Assembly (NCBI RefSeq): GCF_002043095.1
Contig: NZ_MVOC01000009.1
Span: 124,001 to 188,000, forward strand
DNA: 64,000 bases
Direction of reading: 5' to 3'
From: Mycobacterium sp. AT1
Lineage (GTDB): Bacteria; Actinomycetota; Actinomycetes; Mycobacteriales; Mycobacteriaceae
The notes beneath the pieces were generated by a model that searched no databases, was not told where the DNA came from, and saw nothing but the letters and a program-made list of their open reading frames with translations. How positions within the stretch are numbered: position 1 is the first letter of the stretch; every line of letters begins with the position of its first letter. Shown in pieces: positions 27,708 to 36,522 of this stretch. The position numbers were made by a program, and so were the translations under genes.

Positions 27708-28637
27708 GTGACCATTCGACTCGGACTTCAGATCCCCAACTTTTCCTACGGCACCGGTATCGAGCAGCTCTTTCCCACGGTGATCGCCCAGGCGCAGGAA
27801 GCCGAAGCCGTCGGCTTCGACTCCGTCTTCGTGATGGACCACTTCTATCAACTGCCTGGACTTGGCACTCCCGACCAGCCGATGCTCGAGGCCTACACCG
27901 CCCTCGGCGCCCTCGCGGCGGCCACCGAGAGCGTGCAGCTCGGCACCCTCGTCACGGGCAACACCTACCGCAACCCGACGCTGCTCGCGAAGGCGATCAC
28001 CACGCTCGACGTAATCAGCCAGGGCCGGGCGATCCTCGGCATCGGCACCGGCTGGTTCGAGCTGGAGCACGACTCGCTGGGCTACGACTTCGGCACCTTC
28101 ACCGACCGGTTCAACCGCCTCGGCGAGGCGCTGCAGATCATCCTGCCCATGCTCGAGGGCGAGCGGCCGACGTTCTCCGGCAAGTACTACAAGACCCAGG
28201 AGGCGATGGCCGAGCCACGCTTCCGCGACCACATTCCGCTGATGATCGGCGGCAGCGGCGAGAAGAAGACGATTCCGTTGGCAGCCAAGCACTTCGACCA
28301 CCTCAACATCATCGCCGGCTTCGACGAGCTCGCCCGCAAGATTCGGGTGGTCAAGGAGAACTGCGAGAAGATCGACCGGGATCCGGCGACGCTCGAGACC
28401 AGCATGCTCGTCGTCGCGATCATCGGCGAGGGCGTCACCGCCGAGTTCATCCCGGAGGACTTCCGGCAGCAGGCGGTCTTCGGCAGCCCCGAGCAGGTCG
28501 CCGAACAGGTGAAGGAGAAGGTGCTCGACGCCGGCGTTGACGGTGTCATCCTCAGCCCCGTCACCAGCATCGACGGGTACCACCCCGGCCAGGTGACCGC
28601 GGTTGGCGAGCTGCTCAAGCCCCTGCTGAACGGGTAG
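27708..28637 (+). CDS. LLM-class F420-dependent oxidoreductase (Rv1855c-like)
   Basis: This 309-residue TIM-barrel enzyme belongs to the luciferase-like monooxygenase superfamily with probable F420 (or FMN) cofactor. Visible are IRLGLQIPNFSYG at the start, FDSVFVMDHFYQLPGLG, LGTLVTGNTYRNPTLLAKAITTLDVIS, ILGIGTGWFELEH and PLMIGGSGEKKTIPLAAKHFDH. The substrate is unknown. I chose the GTG at 27708 because family similarity begins there; there is no clear Shine-Dalgarno. A hairpin follows the stop and separates it from ndh. Confidence 0.88.
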   Translation: MTIRLGLQIPNFSYGTGIEQLFPTVIAQAQEAEAVGFDSVFVMDHFYQLPGLGTPDQPMLEAYTALGALAAATESVQLGTLVTGNTYRNPTLLAKAITTLDVISQGRAILGIGTGWFELEHDSLGYDFGTFTDRFNRLGEALQIILPMLEGERPTFSGKYYKTQEAMAEPRFRDHIPLMIGGSGEKKTIPLAAKHFDHLNIIAGFDELARKIRVVKENCEKIDRDPATLETSMLVVAIIGEGVTAEFIPEDFRQQAVFGSPEQVAEQVKEKVLDAGVDGVILSPVTSIDGYHPGQVTAVGELLKPLLNG

Positions 28638-28674
28638 CCGGCAGGGGTACGGAGCGAAGACCTCACGTGTCCGC

Positions 28675-28704
28675 GGAGTGCGGTGGGTCATCTCACCGCA
28701 CTCC
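28675..28704 (+). terminator. Hairpin terminator after the LLM gene
   Basis: GGAGTGCGGTG at 28675-28685 pairs perfectly with CACCGCACTCC at 28694-28704 across an eight-base loop. It lies 38 bases past the LLM stop and before the ndh start. It likely ends the SDR/LLM transcript. Confidence 0.65.
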
Positions 28705-28767
28705 GGGGAACGGGTCCGACTAACCTAGAGGTCGTACTGGACAGGTTTTCGCACGCGAGGAGCAGCA

Positions 28768-30153
28768 ATGAGCCACCCCGGAGCTACGGCAACGGATCGG
28801 CATAAGGTCGTCATCATCGGTTCTGGGTTCGGCGGTCTCAACACCGCCCAGAAGCTCAAGAGGTCCGACGTCGACGTCAAGCTGATCGCCCGCACGACGC
28901 ATCACCTCTTCCAGCCGCTGCTCTACCAGGTGGCAACCGGCATCATCTCCGAGGGCGAGATCGCCCCGCCCACCCGGTTGATCCTGCGCAAGCAGGAGAA
29001 CGCCCAGGTGCTGCTCGGCGACGTCACGCGCGTCGACCTCGAGGCCAAGACGGTGACCTCCGAGCTGCTCGGGCACGACTACGTGACGCCGTATGACAGC
29101 CTCGTCATCGCAGCGGGCGCGGGCCAGTCGTATTTCGGCAACGACCACTTCGCCGAGTTCGCCCCCGGCATGAAGTCCATCGACGACGCGCTGGAGCTCC
29201 GCGGCCGCATCCTCGGCGCATTCGAGCAGGCCGAACGCTCCAGCGACCCCGAGCGCCGCAAGAAGCTGCTGACCTTCGTTGTCGTCGGCGCGGGTCCGAC
29301 CGGTGTCGAGATGGCCGGGCAGATCCAGGAATTGGCCGACCAGACCCTCAAGGGCAGCTTCCGGCACATCGACCCCACCGAGGCTCACGTCATCCTCTTG
29401 GACGCCGCGCCGGCGGTCCTGCCCCCGATGGGCAAGAAGCTCGGCCTCAAGGCGCAGGCTCGCCTCGAGAAGATGGGCGTCGAGGTTCAGTTGAACGCCA
29501 TGGTCACCGACGTCGACCGCAACGGCATCACCGTCAAGGACGCCGACGGCACCATTCGGCGCATCGAGGCGGCCTGCAAGGTGTGGTCCGCCGGTGTGCA
29601 GGCCAGCCCGCTTGGCCGCGACCTCGCCGAGCAGTCGGAGACCGAGATCGACCGCGCCGGCCGCGTCAAGGTGCTGCCGGATCTGTCGATTCCTGGCCAC
29701 CCGAACGTCTTCGTCATCGGCGACATGGCCTTCGTCGAAGGCGTGCCCGGCATGGCGCAGGGCGCGATCCAGGGCGCGAAGTACGTCGCCAAGATCATCC
29801 AGAACGAGTCCAAGGCGCGCGAGCACGGCACCATTCCCAAGCCCCGCGAACCGTTCAGCTACTTCGACAAGGGCTCGATGGCCACGGTCTCGAAGTACAA
29901 CGCCGTCGCTCAGGTCGGCAAGCTCGAGTTCGGCGGCTTCTTCGCGTGGTTGGCGTGGCTGGGCCTTCACCTGATCTACCTGGTGGGCTTCAAGACGAAG
30001 GTGGCGACGCTGCTGTCGTGGGCCGTCACGTTCCTCAGCCGCGAGCGCGGTCAGCTGACCATCACCGAGCAGCAGGCCTATGCGAGAACGCGGCTCGAGC
30101 AACTCGAGGACATGGCGGCCTCGATGCGGGAGACCGAGAAGGCCGCGAGCTAG
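28768..30153 (+). CDS. ndh: Type II NADH dehydrogenase (NDH-2)
   Basis: This 461-residue flavoprotein oxidises NADH and reduces menaquinone without pumping protons. It has the FAD motif VIIGSGFGGLNTAQKL near residue 13, HHLFQPLLYQVATGIIS, the NADH-site VVVGAGPTGVEMAGQIQELA around 170-190 and NVFVIGDMAF, plus a C-terminal membrane-contact region FFAWLAWLGLHLIYLVGF. The ATG is preceded by GAGGAGCAGC. The sequence follows M. tuberculosis Ndh (Rv1854c) throughout. Its stop codon overlaps the stop of the convergent ureD gene. Confidence 0.95.
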   Translation: MSHPGATATDRHKVVIIGSGFGGLNTAQKLKRSDVDVKLIARTTHHLFQPLLYQVATGIISEGEIAPPTRLILRKQENAQVLLGDVTRVDLEAKTVTSELLGHDYVTPYDSLVIAAGAGQSYFGNDHFAEFAPGMKSIDDALELRGRILGAFEQAERSSDPERRKKLLTFVVVGAGPTGVEMAGQIQELADQTLKGSFRHIDPTEAHVILLDAAPAVLPPMGKKLGLKAQARLEKMGVEVQLNAMVTDVDRNGITVKDADGTIRRIEAACKVWSAGVQASPLGRDLAEQSETEIDRAGRVKVLPDLSIPGHPNVFVIGDMAFVEGVPGMAQGAIQGAKYVAKIIQNESKAREHGTIPKPREPFSYFDKGSMATVSKYNAVAQVGKLEFGGFFAWLAWLGLHLIYLVGFKTKVATLLSWAVTFLSRERGQLTITEQQAYARTRLEQLEDMAASMRETEKAAS

Positions 30154-30779
30154 AGCAGCCGGTCGCCCTGCCAGGTCGCCAGGCAGCCGCCTGAGGCGAG
30201 TTCGAGCGTCGTCCCCTTGGCCTCGAACGTGGCTTCCGGATAGCGAAATTCGCTGACGCAGGCCCGCGGAGCGCCGAGTTTGTCGTCGGTCACCGAGCCG
30301 GCGCCGAGCTCGACGCGGTGCCGTAGCAGCGGCCCACCGTCGGCGTCGGCGTGCACGGAACCCGACCAGAAGCCTTGGCGCTCATTCGATCTGCCGATCT
30401 GCACCCGCTCACGCACGCGCACCCGGCCCTGGTCTCCGAGCGTCAACCGGGTCGACGTCACGTGCCTGGCGGCGCCGGCCACGATGGTCGGCTGCGGATC
30501 GAGGTCCAGGTGCCCCTGCACCTCGAGCTCCCAGTGAGCCCGCGATTCCATGGTGGCCGTGCCCGGCATCGCCATCGTCGCCGCGGCACTGCGCACCCGC
30601 AGGACCGCTCCGGCTTCGACGACCACCCGGAACCTCATGGTGTCCCCGCCCAGCGGCGTCGCCGCCGCCGAGACCAGGTGCACCGTGTCGGCCTCGGTGC
30701 GGCGACCCGCGACCCCGCCGAGGCACTCGATGCGCGGCGCGCGGCCGGGCGACGCGACGATCAGGACCTCCGAGATCAT
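30150..30779 (-). CDS. ureD: Urease accessory protein UreD
   Basis: This 209-residue protein is the last gene of the urease operon. UreD binds apo-urease with UreF and UreG and helps load nickel. The sequence is less conserved, as usual for UreD, but shows LGGDTMRFRVVVEAGAVLRVRSAAATMAMPG and a C-terminus rich in hydrophobic strands. The ATG lies four bases after the ureG stop. It converges with ndh, and the two stop codons share bases. Identification rests mainly on operon position and length, with the family pattern in support. Confidence 0.88.
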   Translation of the reverse strand: MISEVLIVASPGRAPRIECLGGVAGRRTEADTVHLVSAAATPLGGDTMRFRVVVEAGAVLRVRSAAATMAMPGTATMESRAHWELEVQGHLDLDPQPTIVAGAARHVTSTRLTLGDQGRVRVRERVQIGRSNERQGFWSGSVHADADGGPLLRHRVELGAGSVTDDKLGAPRACVSEFRYPEATFEAKGTTLELASGGCLATWQGDRLL

Positions 30780-30783
30780 TCGC

Positions 30784-31458
30784 TTAGACCGGGACGCGCA
30801 ACTGCTGATGCACCCAGTCGAGAACCAGCGTCGCCGCCGGGTCCTCGGTCAGCGAGATCAACACGAACGGACGCTCGCCGCGGACCATCGCGGCGTCGCG
30901 ACGCATCACGTCGAGGTCGGCGCCGACCATGGGAGCCAGGTCGGTCTTGTTGATCACCAACAGATCCGAGAACGTGACGCCGGGGCCGCCCTTGCGGGGC
31001 ACCTTGTCACCGCCCGCCACGTCGACGACGAAGATCTGCACGTCGACCAACCCGGAGGAGAAGGTCGCGGTCAGATTGTCGCCGCCAGACTCGACGAGGA
31101 TCAGGTCGAGCTTCGGGTTGCCTGCGATCAGGTCGTCGATCGCGTCGAGGTTGGCGGTGATGTCGTCGCGGATCGCGGTGTGCGGGCAGCCGCCGGTCTG
31201 CACGGCGGCGATCCGCTCGTCGGGAAGCACGGCGTTGCGGCGCAGGAAGTCGGCGTCCTCGGTGGTGTAGATGTCGTTGGTCAACACCGCGAGGGACAGC
31301 TCGTTGCGCAGTTGCCGACACAGCGCGGCCACCAGAGCGGTCTTGCCGGAGCCCACCGGTCCCCCGATCCCGATGCGCAGCGGTTCCCCCGCGTGGCGGA
31401 CACGGCGGGGCCGCTCCACGTGAGCGTGGGGTTCACCGTCGAGCAGATGTGGTGGCAT
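30784..31458 (-). CDS. ureG: Urease accessory GTPase UreG
   Basis: This 224-residue GTPase has Walker A GPVGSGKT near residue 34, [13 protein letters not shown], the nickel-binding Cys-Pro-His motif in [23 protein letters not shown] and the G4 motif NKTDLA. It delivers nickel and supplies GTP-driven energy for urease activation. The N-terminus has a short His-containing extension ([17 protein letters not shown]) that may hold nickel, which would fit with the absence of UreE. It lies ten bases after ureF. Confidence 0.94.
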   Translation of the reverse strand: MPPHLLDGEPHAHVERPRRVRHAGEPLRIGIGGPVGSGKTALVAALCRQLRNELSLAVLTNDIYTTEDADFLRRNAVLPDERIAAVQTGGCPHTAIRDDITANLDAIDDLIAGNPKLDLILVESGGDNLTATFSSGLVDVQIFVVDVAGGDKVPRKGGPGVTFSDLLVINKTDLAPMVGADLDVMRRDAAMVRGERPFVLISLTEDPAATLVLDWVHQQLRVPV

Positions 31459-31468
31459 GGAGAACCTT

Positions 31469-32104
31469 TCAAGAGACGAACAGCGGTCGGTCGCGTTCGG
31501 CGTGACGCTGGGCGAGCACGTCGAGCAGCGGGTCGGAGAGGTCGGCGAGTTCCTTCGCGGCGTCGGCCGCGGTCTGGTCGCACAGCGACGACAGTTCGAA
31601 CGTGAGGGCGGCGACGTCCCCGGGGTCCAGTGCCAGCAGTCGCTGGGCGGCCGTCGCCGACCCCGTCATCGTCGTGTAGACCACCGAGACGGCGGTCTGT
31701 TCGGGCAGCAGTCCGCTGGCCGCGCCGACGGCACCTGCCGCGACGGCGAGGTGCGGCTTGGCGCCGACGGCGGCCCAATCCCGCTCCGGCCACACCCGGC
31801 GGGCCAGCCGGACCAGTCCCCTGCCCTGTGCCCGGGACGCGCTGCGGGCGGCGGGAGACGGTGTGCGCGCATCGGTTTCGAGGTCGGCGGCGGTGAAACC
31901 CAGTGCACCCTCGTGCACGGCGGCCGCGATCGACGCGGTGACCAGCCCGCTGGTGCGGATGCGACGACGGAGGAAGGCGCGCAGGGTGACCACGTCGACG
32001 ACCAGTCCGCTGGTGATCGCCTCCTCGACGCCACCGGAGTGAACGTGCCCCCCGGTGGGCAGCCGCGAGTCGGCGAGGACCAGCAGGGTCGACAGATTCG
32101 ACAT
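31469..32104 (-). CDS. ureF: Urease accessory protein UreF
   Basis: This 211-residue, mostly helical protein shows [24 protein letters not shown] at its start, the UreF hallmark, and ends in a short hydrophilic tail. UreF works with UreD and UreG as a scaffold for nickel insertion. Only one base separates it from the ureC stop, so translation is probably coupled. Confidence 0.92.
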   Translation of the reverse strand: MSNLSTLLVLADSRLPTGGHVHSGGVEEAITSGLVVDVVTLRAFLRRRIRTSGLVTASIAAAVHEGALGFTAADLETDARTPSPAARSASRAQGRGLVRLARRVWPERDWAAVGAKPHLAVAAGAVGAASGLLPEQTAVSVVYTTMTGSATAAQRLLALDPGDVAALTFELSSLCDQTAADAAKELADLSDPLLDVLAQRHAERDRPLFVS

Positions 32105-32105
32105 C

Positions 32106-33827
32106 TCAGAACAGGAAGTATCTCTGCGCCATCGGCAGTTCCACGGCAGGCTGCTCGGCCCAGACGTCGCCGTCGACGGTCACGGTGAAGGTGTCGGGGT
32201 CGACCTCGATGCGCGGCAGTGCGTCGTTGAGCGGCATGTCGGCCTTTCCGACCTTGCGCACGTCACGCACGGGGACGAGCCGGCGGTTGACGGCGAGCCG
32301 ATCGGCGAGGCCGTCGTCGACGGCCTGGGGCGACACGAAGTGCACCGACGTCGCGGCCGCCGCGGCGGGCGCGGCACCGAACATCGGTCGCGGCAACACG
32401 GGCTGCGGGGTCGGGATCGACGCGTTGGCGTCCCCCATCGCCGCCCACGCGATCATGCCGCCCTTGATGACGGCATGCGGGCGGACCCCAAAGAAGGCCG
32501 GTTCCCACAGCACCAGGTCGGCGAGCTTTCCCACTTCGACCGAGCCGATCTCGTGGTCGACGCCGTGGGCGATCGCCGGGCAGATGGTGTACTTCGCGAC
32601 GTAGCGGCGGACCCTGTTGTTGTCAGCAGCTCCGTCACCCTCGAGGGCGCCGCGGCGCTTCTTCATCACGTGCGCCGTCTGCCAGGTGCGCAGCACCACC
32701 TCGCCGATGCGGCCCATCGCCTGGGCGTCGCTGCCGATCATCGAGATCGCCCCGATGTCGTGCAGCAGGTCCTCCGCGGCGATCGTCGACGGCCGGATCC
32801 GGCTCTCGGCGAACGCGAGATCCTCTGGCACGCTTGGGTTCAGGTGGTGACAGACCATAAGCATGTCGAGGTGCTCGTCGAGGGTGTTGACGGTGTGCGG
32901 CCGCGTCGGGTTGGTCGAACTGGGCAGCACGTTGGGCTGCGAGACCACCGTGATGATGTCGGGCGCGTGCCCGCCGCCGGCACCCTCGGTGTGATAGGCG
33001 TGGATGGCGCGGCCGTTGATCGCCGCCAGGGTGTCCTCGACGAAGCCTGCCTCGTTGAGGGTGTCGGAGTGCAGGTTGACCTGGACGCCGGCGGCGTCGG
33101 CGACGGTCAAGCAGGCGTCGATGGCGGCGGGCGTGGTGCCCCAGTCCTCGTGAAGCTTGAATCCGGCTGCGCCGCCGCGTAATTGCTCCCACATGGCGTC
33201 GGGGTTGACTGTGTTGCCCTTGCCGAGGAGCAGCACGTTCAGCGGCCAGTGGTCGAGCGCCTCGAGCATACGGGCCAGGTGCCAGGACCCCGGTGTCACG
33301 GTGGTGGCCTTGCTGCCCTCCGCGGGCCCGGTGCCGCCCGCCACGATCGTGGTGATCCCGCCGCCGAGGGCCTCCTCCATGATCTGCGGGCAGATCAGGT
33401 GGACGTGACAGTCGATCGCGCCCGCGGTGACGATGCGACCGTTGCCCGCGATGATCTCGGTAGACGGTCCCACCACCAGGTCGGGGTGGACCCCGGACAT
33501 GATGTCGGGGTTGCCGGCCTTGCCGATGGCGGTGATGCGACCGTCACGAATGCCGATGTCGGCCTTGATGATTCCCCAGTAGTCGACGATCACCGCCCCG
33601 GTGATGACGGTGTCGGGTGCGCCGTCGGCCCTGGTCGCCCTCGACTGACCCATGGACTCCCGAAGCACCTTGCCGCCACCGAAGACGGCTTCGTCGCCCG
33701 CGCGACCGGGACCGCCACTGCGGTCCTCGGTGATCTCGACGAACAGATCGGTGTCGGCCAATCGGATCCGGTCGCCCGTGGTGGGGCCGAAGAGCGCGGC
33801 GTAACGACTGCGCGAAAGGTCGCTCAC
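32106..33827 (-). CDS. ureC: Urease alpha subunit (catalytic)
   Basis: This 573-residue amidohydrolase hydrolyses urea to ammonia and carbamate at a two-nickel site. The HxH motif is in [13 protein letters not shown], the carbamylated Lys in [10 protein letters not shown], further metal His residues in VNLHSDT and [12 protein letters not shown], the active-site flap His in MVCHHLNPS and the metal Asp in [13 protein letters not shown]. The length is typical. The GTG overlaps the ureB stop (GTGA). Confidence 0.97.
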   Translation of the reverse strand: MSDLSRSRYAALFGPTTGDRIRLADTDLFVEITEDRSGGPGRAGDEAVFGGGKVLRESMGQSRATRADGAPDTVITGAVIVDYWGIIKADIGIRDGRITAIGKAGNPDIMSGVHPDLVVGPSTEIIAGNGRIVTAGAIDCHVHLICPQIMEEALGGGITTIVAGGTGPAEGSKATTVTPGSWHLARMLEALDHWPLNVLLLGKGNTVNPDAMWEQLRGGAAGFKLHEDWGTTPAAIDACLTVADAAGVQVNLHSDTLNEAGFVEDTLAAINGRAIHAYHTEGAGGGHAPDIITVVSQPNVLPSSTNPTRPHTVNTLDEHLDMLMVCHHLNPSVPEDLAFAESRIRPSTIAAEDLLHDIGAISMIGSDAQAMGRIGEVVLRTWQTAHVMKKRRGALEGDGAADNNRVRRYVAKYTICPAIAHGVDHEIGSVEVGKLADLVLWEPAFFGVRPHAVIKGGMIAWAAMGDANASIPTPQPVLPRPMFGAAPAAAAATSVHFVSPQAVDDGLADRLAVNRRLVPVRDVRKVGKADMPLNDALPRIEVDPDTFTVTVDGDVWAEQPAVELPMAQRYFLF

Positions 33828-34135
33828 GTATCCAGCTTTCCGGGTGGGTTCAGGGACAATCCGTACACCTCGCGGGTGCCGGCCAACGGCACGAGCGAAA
33901 CATGTTGGGAAATACCGGGTTCGAAGCGCACCGCCGTACCGGCGGGGATGTCGAGACGGTGGCCGTGGGCGGCGACGCGGTCGAAGTCGAGCGCAGCGTT
34001 CGACTGCGGTAGGTGCACGTGGCTGCCGACCTGCACGGGCCGGTCGCCGGTGTTGACGACGGTGAGTTCGAGCCTCTCGGCACCGTCGTTGATCGTGATG
34101 TCACCGTCGCCGTACAGAATTTCGCCTGGAATCAC
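33824..34135 (-). CDS. ureB: Urease beta subunit
   Basis: This 103-residue structural subunit begins at a GTG with AGAGGG seven bases upstream and reads [15 protein letters not shown], the UreB hallmark, then [17 protein letters not shown] and GTAVRFEPG. It assembles with UreA and UreC into the urease core. A longer in-frame ORF exists upstream but overlaps ureA and lacks family similarity. Confidence 0.94.
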   Translation of the reverse strand: MIPGEILYGDGDITINDGAERLELTVVNTGDRPVQVGSHVHLPQSNAALDFDRVAAHGHRLDIPAGTAVRFEPGISQHVSLVPLAGTREVYGLSLNPPGKLDT

Positions 34136-34175
34136 TGGTGCCCTCTGCTCTTCACGCAAGCGCTCATCCCCCGCC

Positions 34176-34478
34176 TCAGGAGATCGGGTGGTGGACGGTG
34201 ACGAGCTTGGTACCGTCCGGAAAGGTGGCCTCGGCCTGGACGTCGTACAGCATCTCGGGCACGCCATCCATGACGTCGTCACGGCTGAGCACCTCACGAC
34301 CGCTGTTCATCAGCTCGGCGACGGTTCGGCCGTCGCGGGCGCCCTCGAGGATGTGGTCGGTGATGAGCGCGACCGCTTCGGGATGATTCAGCCGCAGACC
34401 GCGCGCCTGACGGCGGCGGGCCAGTTCGGCCGCGTAGGAAATGAGCAGTCGATCCTGCTCGTGCGGTGACAGGCGCAT
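34176..34478 (-). CDS. ureA: Urease gamma subunit
   Basis: This 100-residue subunit shows [31 protein letters not shown], typical UreA, then [19 protein letters not shown] and [14 protein letters not shown] at the end. It is the first gene of ureABCFGD; ureE is missing, as in other mycobacteria. I used the ATG at 34478, because a GTG-initiated extension of ten residues has no family similarity. A 40-base gap separates it from ureB. Confidence 0.95.
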   Translation of the reverse strand: MRLSPHEQDRLLISYAAELARRRQARGLRLNHPEAVALITDHILEGARDGRTVAELMNSGREVLSRDDVMDGVPEMLYDVQAEATFPDGTKLVTVHHPIS

Positions 34479-34550
34479 AGGTCGCGATCCTGCCACGGGA
34501 AGCGGCACTCAGCAGCGCACGCGCGGACGGCGTCTGCGCGTGCCGCGGTT

Positions 34551-34961
34551 CTAGGCCTCGTTGGGCAGGTTCTGCAGACGCACCTGGCCGCGGGCGACCA
34601 GCTTGTCGTTGGTGTCGGTGATCTCGATGAGCCAGATCTGCTGACGTCGGCCCCGATGGATGGGGGTGGACACCGCGGTGACCATGCCCGCGGTGATGGC
34701 GCGCAGGAAGTCGGTGTTGTTGTTCACCCCGACCACGTTGCTTCCGGCGCCCTTGGCCTGCAACCAGGTTGCCGCCGAGACGCTGGCGACGCTTTCGACG
34801 ATGGCGCAGTACACCCCGCCGTGCACGATGCCGTGCGGCTGCAGGTGCCGCGCGTCGACGGTCAGCTGGGCCTTCGCGCCGTCGGGCGTCACGTCCAAGT
34901 AGGTGAGGCCGATCTCGTCGTCGAATCCGCCGCCCACACCGTTGGGCATCCAAGTCGTCAC
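34551..34961 (-). CDS. PaaI/hotdog-fold thioesterase (Rv1847-like)
   Basis: This 136-residue hotdog-fold protein shows GIGLTYLDVTPDGAKA-type strands, the family segment HLQPHGIVHGGVYCAIVESVAS with the HGG active-site loop, and NNNTDFLRAI. It probably hydrolyses an acyl-CoA; the substrate is not known. It sits just upstream of the urease operon on the same strand, as in M. tuberculosis. The GTG start has no strong Shine-Dalgarno, and the internal ATG at codon 5 is an alternative. Confidence 0.87.
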   Translation of the reverse strand: MTTWMPNGVGGGFDDEIGLTYLDVTPDGAKAQLTVDARHLQPHGIVHGGVYCAIVESVASVSAATWLQAKGAGSNVVGVNNNTDFLRAITAGMVTAVSTPIHRGRRQQIWLIEITDTNDKLVARGQVRLQNLPNEA

Positions 34962-35015
34962 AAGAGAATTGTCTACACGCTCCGGGTGCGGCTAGGACAC
35001 GTACCCCGGAAAAAC

Positions 35016-35054
35016 GGGTGGGCCCCGCGCACAAAGCGTGCGCGGGGCCCACCC
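35016..35054 (-). terminator. 17 bp perfect stem-loop after the FhuF-like gene
   Basis: GGGTGGGCCCCGCGCAC (35016-35032) and its exact reverse complement (35038-35054) flank a five-base loop. It lies between the stop of the iron-regulated gene and the start of the thioesterase, both on the minus strand. A very stable terminator is the simplest reading, keeping the iron-controlled transcript out of the urease region. Confidence 0.8.
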
Positions 35055-35155
35055 TCGAATGGACCGGGGATCTCTGCAGCCCTCAGGATTCCGCGGCGGT
35101 CCGGTGGTCAGGTGAAGTTGTGTTCGTGCTTGAAGACAGCATAGGCAAGGCTGCC

Positions 35156-35926
35156 CTAATTTAGCAAGGCCTTGCCCACGCAGGCCCGTCGTACGCCCCG
35201 AACGGGCGCTCCGAAACCCACTAGCGCGTCGAGGACGGCCTGACCGCGCCGCATGCTCGTCAACTCGCTGGAGCCGGCGAGCAGCGGGACCTGGGTGGCC
35301 GCGCTGACGACGGCGGTGCCGACGACGTGCCACATCGCGGCCGTGGACATCGCACCGTCGCTGACCTCCACCAGCCTGGCGAACAACGGCTCGAGCGTGC
35401 GATGGCTGCGGTGCGCCACCCACGTCGTCAACGCCGCCTCGTTCGGGAGCGCGACGATCCGGTCGACGGCAGCACCGGCGCCCTCCCGGAAGTGCGCGTC
35501 GTCGGGCAGTGCCCGCAGCGTGGGGTCGACGACCCCTACCCAGTCGATGGCGCCCTCCGAGTCGACGTGCACCCAGAGGTTCTCCAGGCCGGTGTCCCAC
35601 GCCCTGCCCTCGAGAGCCAGCAGGGGCACCACGCGCCCGATCACGACGTGCGCCAGCGTCGCGGCGAGTTGATGGGCGACGGCGACGATGTTGTCCGTCT
35701 CGGCGGCCGCCGCGTCGAACATCTCTCGAAGCCGGTCGGTGGCCAGCGCATCGGTCAGCGGCCACCACCGCCGCCGGGACAGGTCGCGCATGACGGCGAC
35801 TCCGTACACCCGCGGGCATTCCGGGTAGAGCGCACGCAAGCGCTGGCTGGACTCGTGAAGCGGCAGCGGCCGGTCGATCGCCATCCGTGCAATGAGTGGG
35901 TCGTCTACCACGACGGTCATGGGCAC
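35156..35926 (-). CDS. FhuF-like iron-regulated protein (no C-terminal Fe-S cysteines)
   Basis: This 256-residue protein resembles actinobacterial FhuF-type siderophore-iron reductases in its central region ([58 protein letters not shown]), and the end LLAGSSELTSMRRGQAVLDALVGFGAPVRG fits too. The C-terminal CCxxxR...CxxC iron-sulfur cluster of FhuF is not present; only one Cys is near the end (RRACVGKALLN). It is preceded by a good IdeR iron box and followed by a strong terminator, so it is a single-gene iron-repressed unit. Function in siderophore or haem iron release is inferred. It has no counterpart in this spot in M. tuberculosis, as far as I recall. Confidence 0.6.
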   Translation of the reverse strand: MPMTVVVDDPLIARMAIDRPLPLHESSQRLRALYPECPRVYGVAVMRDLSRRRWWPLTDALATDRLREMFDAAAAETDNIVAVAHQLAATLAHVVIGRVVPLLALEGRAWDTGLENLWVHVDSEGAIDWVGVVDPTLRALPDDAHFREGAGAAVDRIVALPNEAALTTWVAHRSHRTLEPLFARLVEVSDGAMSTAAMWHVVGTAVVSAATQVPLLAGSSELTSMRRGQAVLDALVGFGAPVRGVRRACVGKALLN

Positions 35927-35935
35927 CTCCTACAG

Positions 35936-35954
35936 TTAGGTTAGCCTTACTATA
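35936..35954. promoter_or_regulatory. IdeR (DtxR-type) iron box
   Basis: TTAGGTTAGCCTTACTATA matches the mycobacterial IdeR consensus TWAGGTWAGSCTWACCTWA at 17 of 19 positions. It lies ten bases before the start of the FhuF-like gene, where bound IdeR would block transcription when iron is plentiful. Confidence 0.85.
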
Positions 35955-36040
35955 GTGAGAGTGACGAACCGGGAAACCCCTAGTGACCCGACTCACAGGT
36001 TGGCGAAGCGACCGGGGTCCCGCGACTCATACGACGCACG

Positions 36041-36057
36041 GTAGTAAGCGCGTAGTA
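36041..36057 (+). promoter_or_regulatory. GTAGTA direct repeat before blaI, candidate operator
   Basis: GTAGTA occurs at 36041-36046 and 36052-36057, 11 bp apart, 35-50 bases before the blaI start. BlaI-type repressors in mycobacteria bind TACTACA/TGTAGTA-like half sites and regulate their own promoter, so this is a plausible but imperfect operator. Both copies point the same way, unlike the classic palindrome. Confidence 0.45.
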
Positions 36058-36091
36058 CCCTGATTCCATTGCTCAGGAGAGTGAACGAAAC

Positions 36092-36508
36092 ATGGCCAAA
36101 CAAGCGCGACTCGGGGAACTCGAACGCGAAGTGATGGACCACCTCTGGTCCTCGCGCGAGCCCCAAACCGTCCGCCAGGTGCACGAATCACTGGCGGCGC
36201 GGCGAGACCTGGCCTACACGACGATCATGACCGTCCTCCAGCGCCTCGCCAAGAAGAACCTCGTCGTCCAACATCGCGACGACAGAGCACACCGCTACGC
36301 ACCGACCAACGGCCGCGACGAACTGGTCGCAGGACTCATGGTCGACGCCCTAGACCAGGCCTCGGATTCCGGCAGCCGAGAGGCCGCGCTCGTCCACTTC
36401 GTCGAACGGGTGGGGGCCGACGAGGCCGCCGCGCTGCGACGCGCGCTTGCCGAACTGGAGGCCAAGGACCGTTCTGGCGCAGCCGCTGGCAATCCGGGTA
36501 CCGCCTGA
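36092..36508 (+). CDS. blaI: BlaI-family transcriptional repressor
   Basis: This 138-residue winged-helix regulator reads RLGELEREVMDHLWSSREPQTVRQVHESLAARRDLAYTTIMTVLQRLAKKNLV, the BlaI/MecI DNA-binding domain, with a helical dimerisation tail. It matches M. tuberculosis BlaI (Rv1846c), which represses beta-lactamase, its own operon and some respiratory genes; no beta-lactamase gene lies nearby here. AGGAGAG precedes the ATG. The membrane protease gene follows after 14 bases. Confidence 0.93.
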   Translation: MAKQARLGELEREVMDHLWSSREPQTVRQVHESLAARRDLAYTTIMTVLQRLAKKNLVVQHRDDRAHRYAPTNGRDELVAGLMVDALDQASDSGSREAALVHFVERVGADEAAALRRALAELEAKDRSGAAAGNPGTA

Positions 36509-36522
36509 GGGACACTGGCAGT

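Noticed and set aside
26838..28691. Long 617-codon open frame on the minus strand opposite the SDR and LLM genes
   Set aside because: It lies wholly antisense to two genes with clear family motifs, has low-complexity Arg/Gly/Asp-rich content and no recognisable domain; it is a GC-rich shadow.
35993..36184. 63-codon minus-strand ORF before and inside blaI
   Set aside because: It overlaps blaI and its promoter and has no family pattern.
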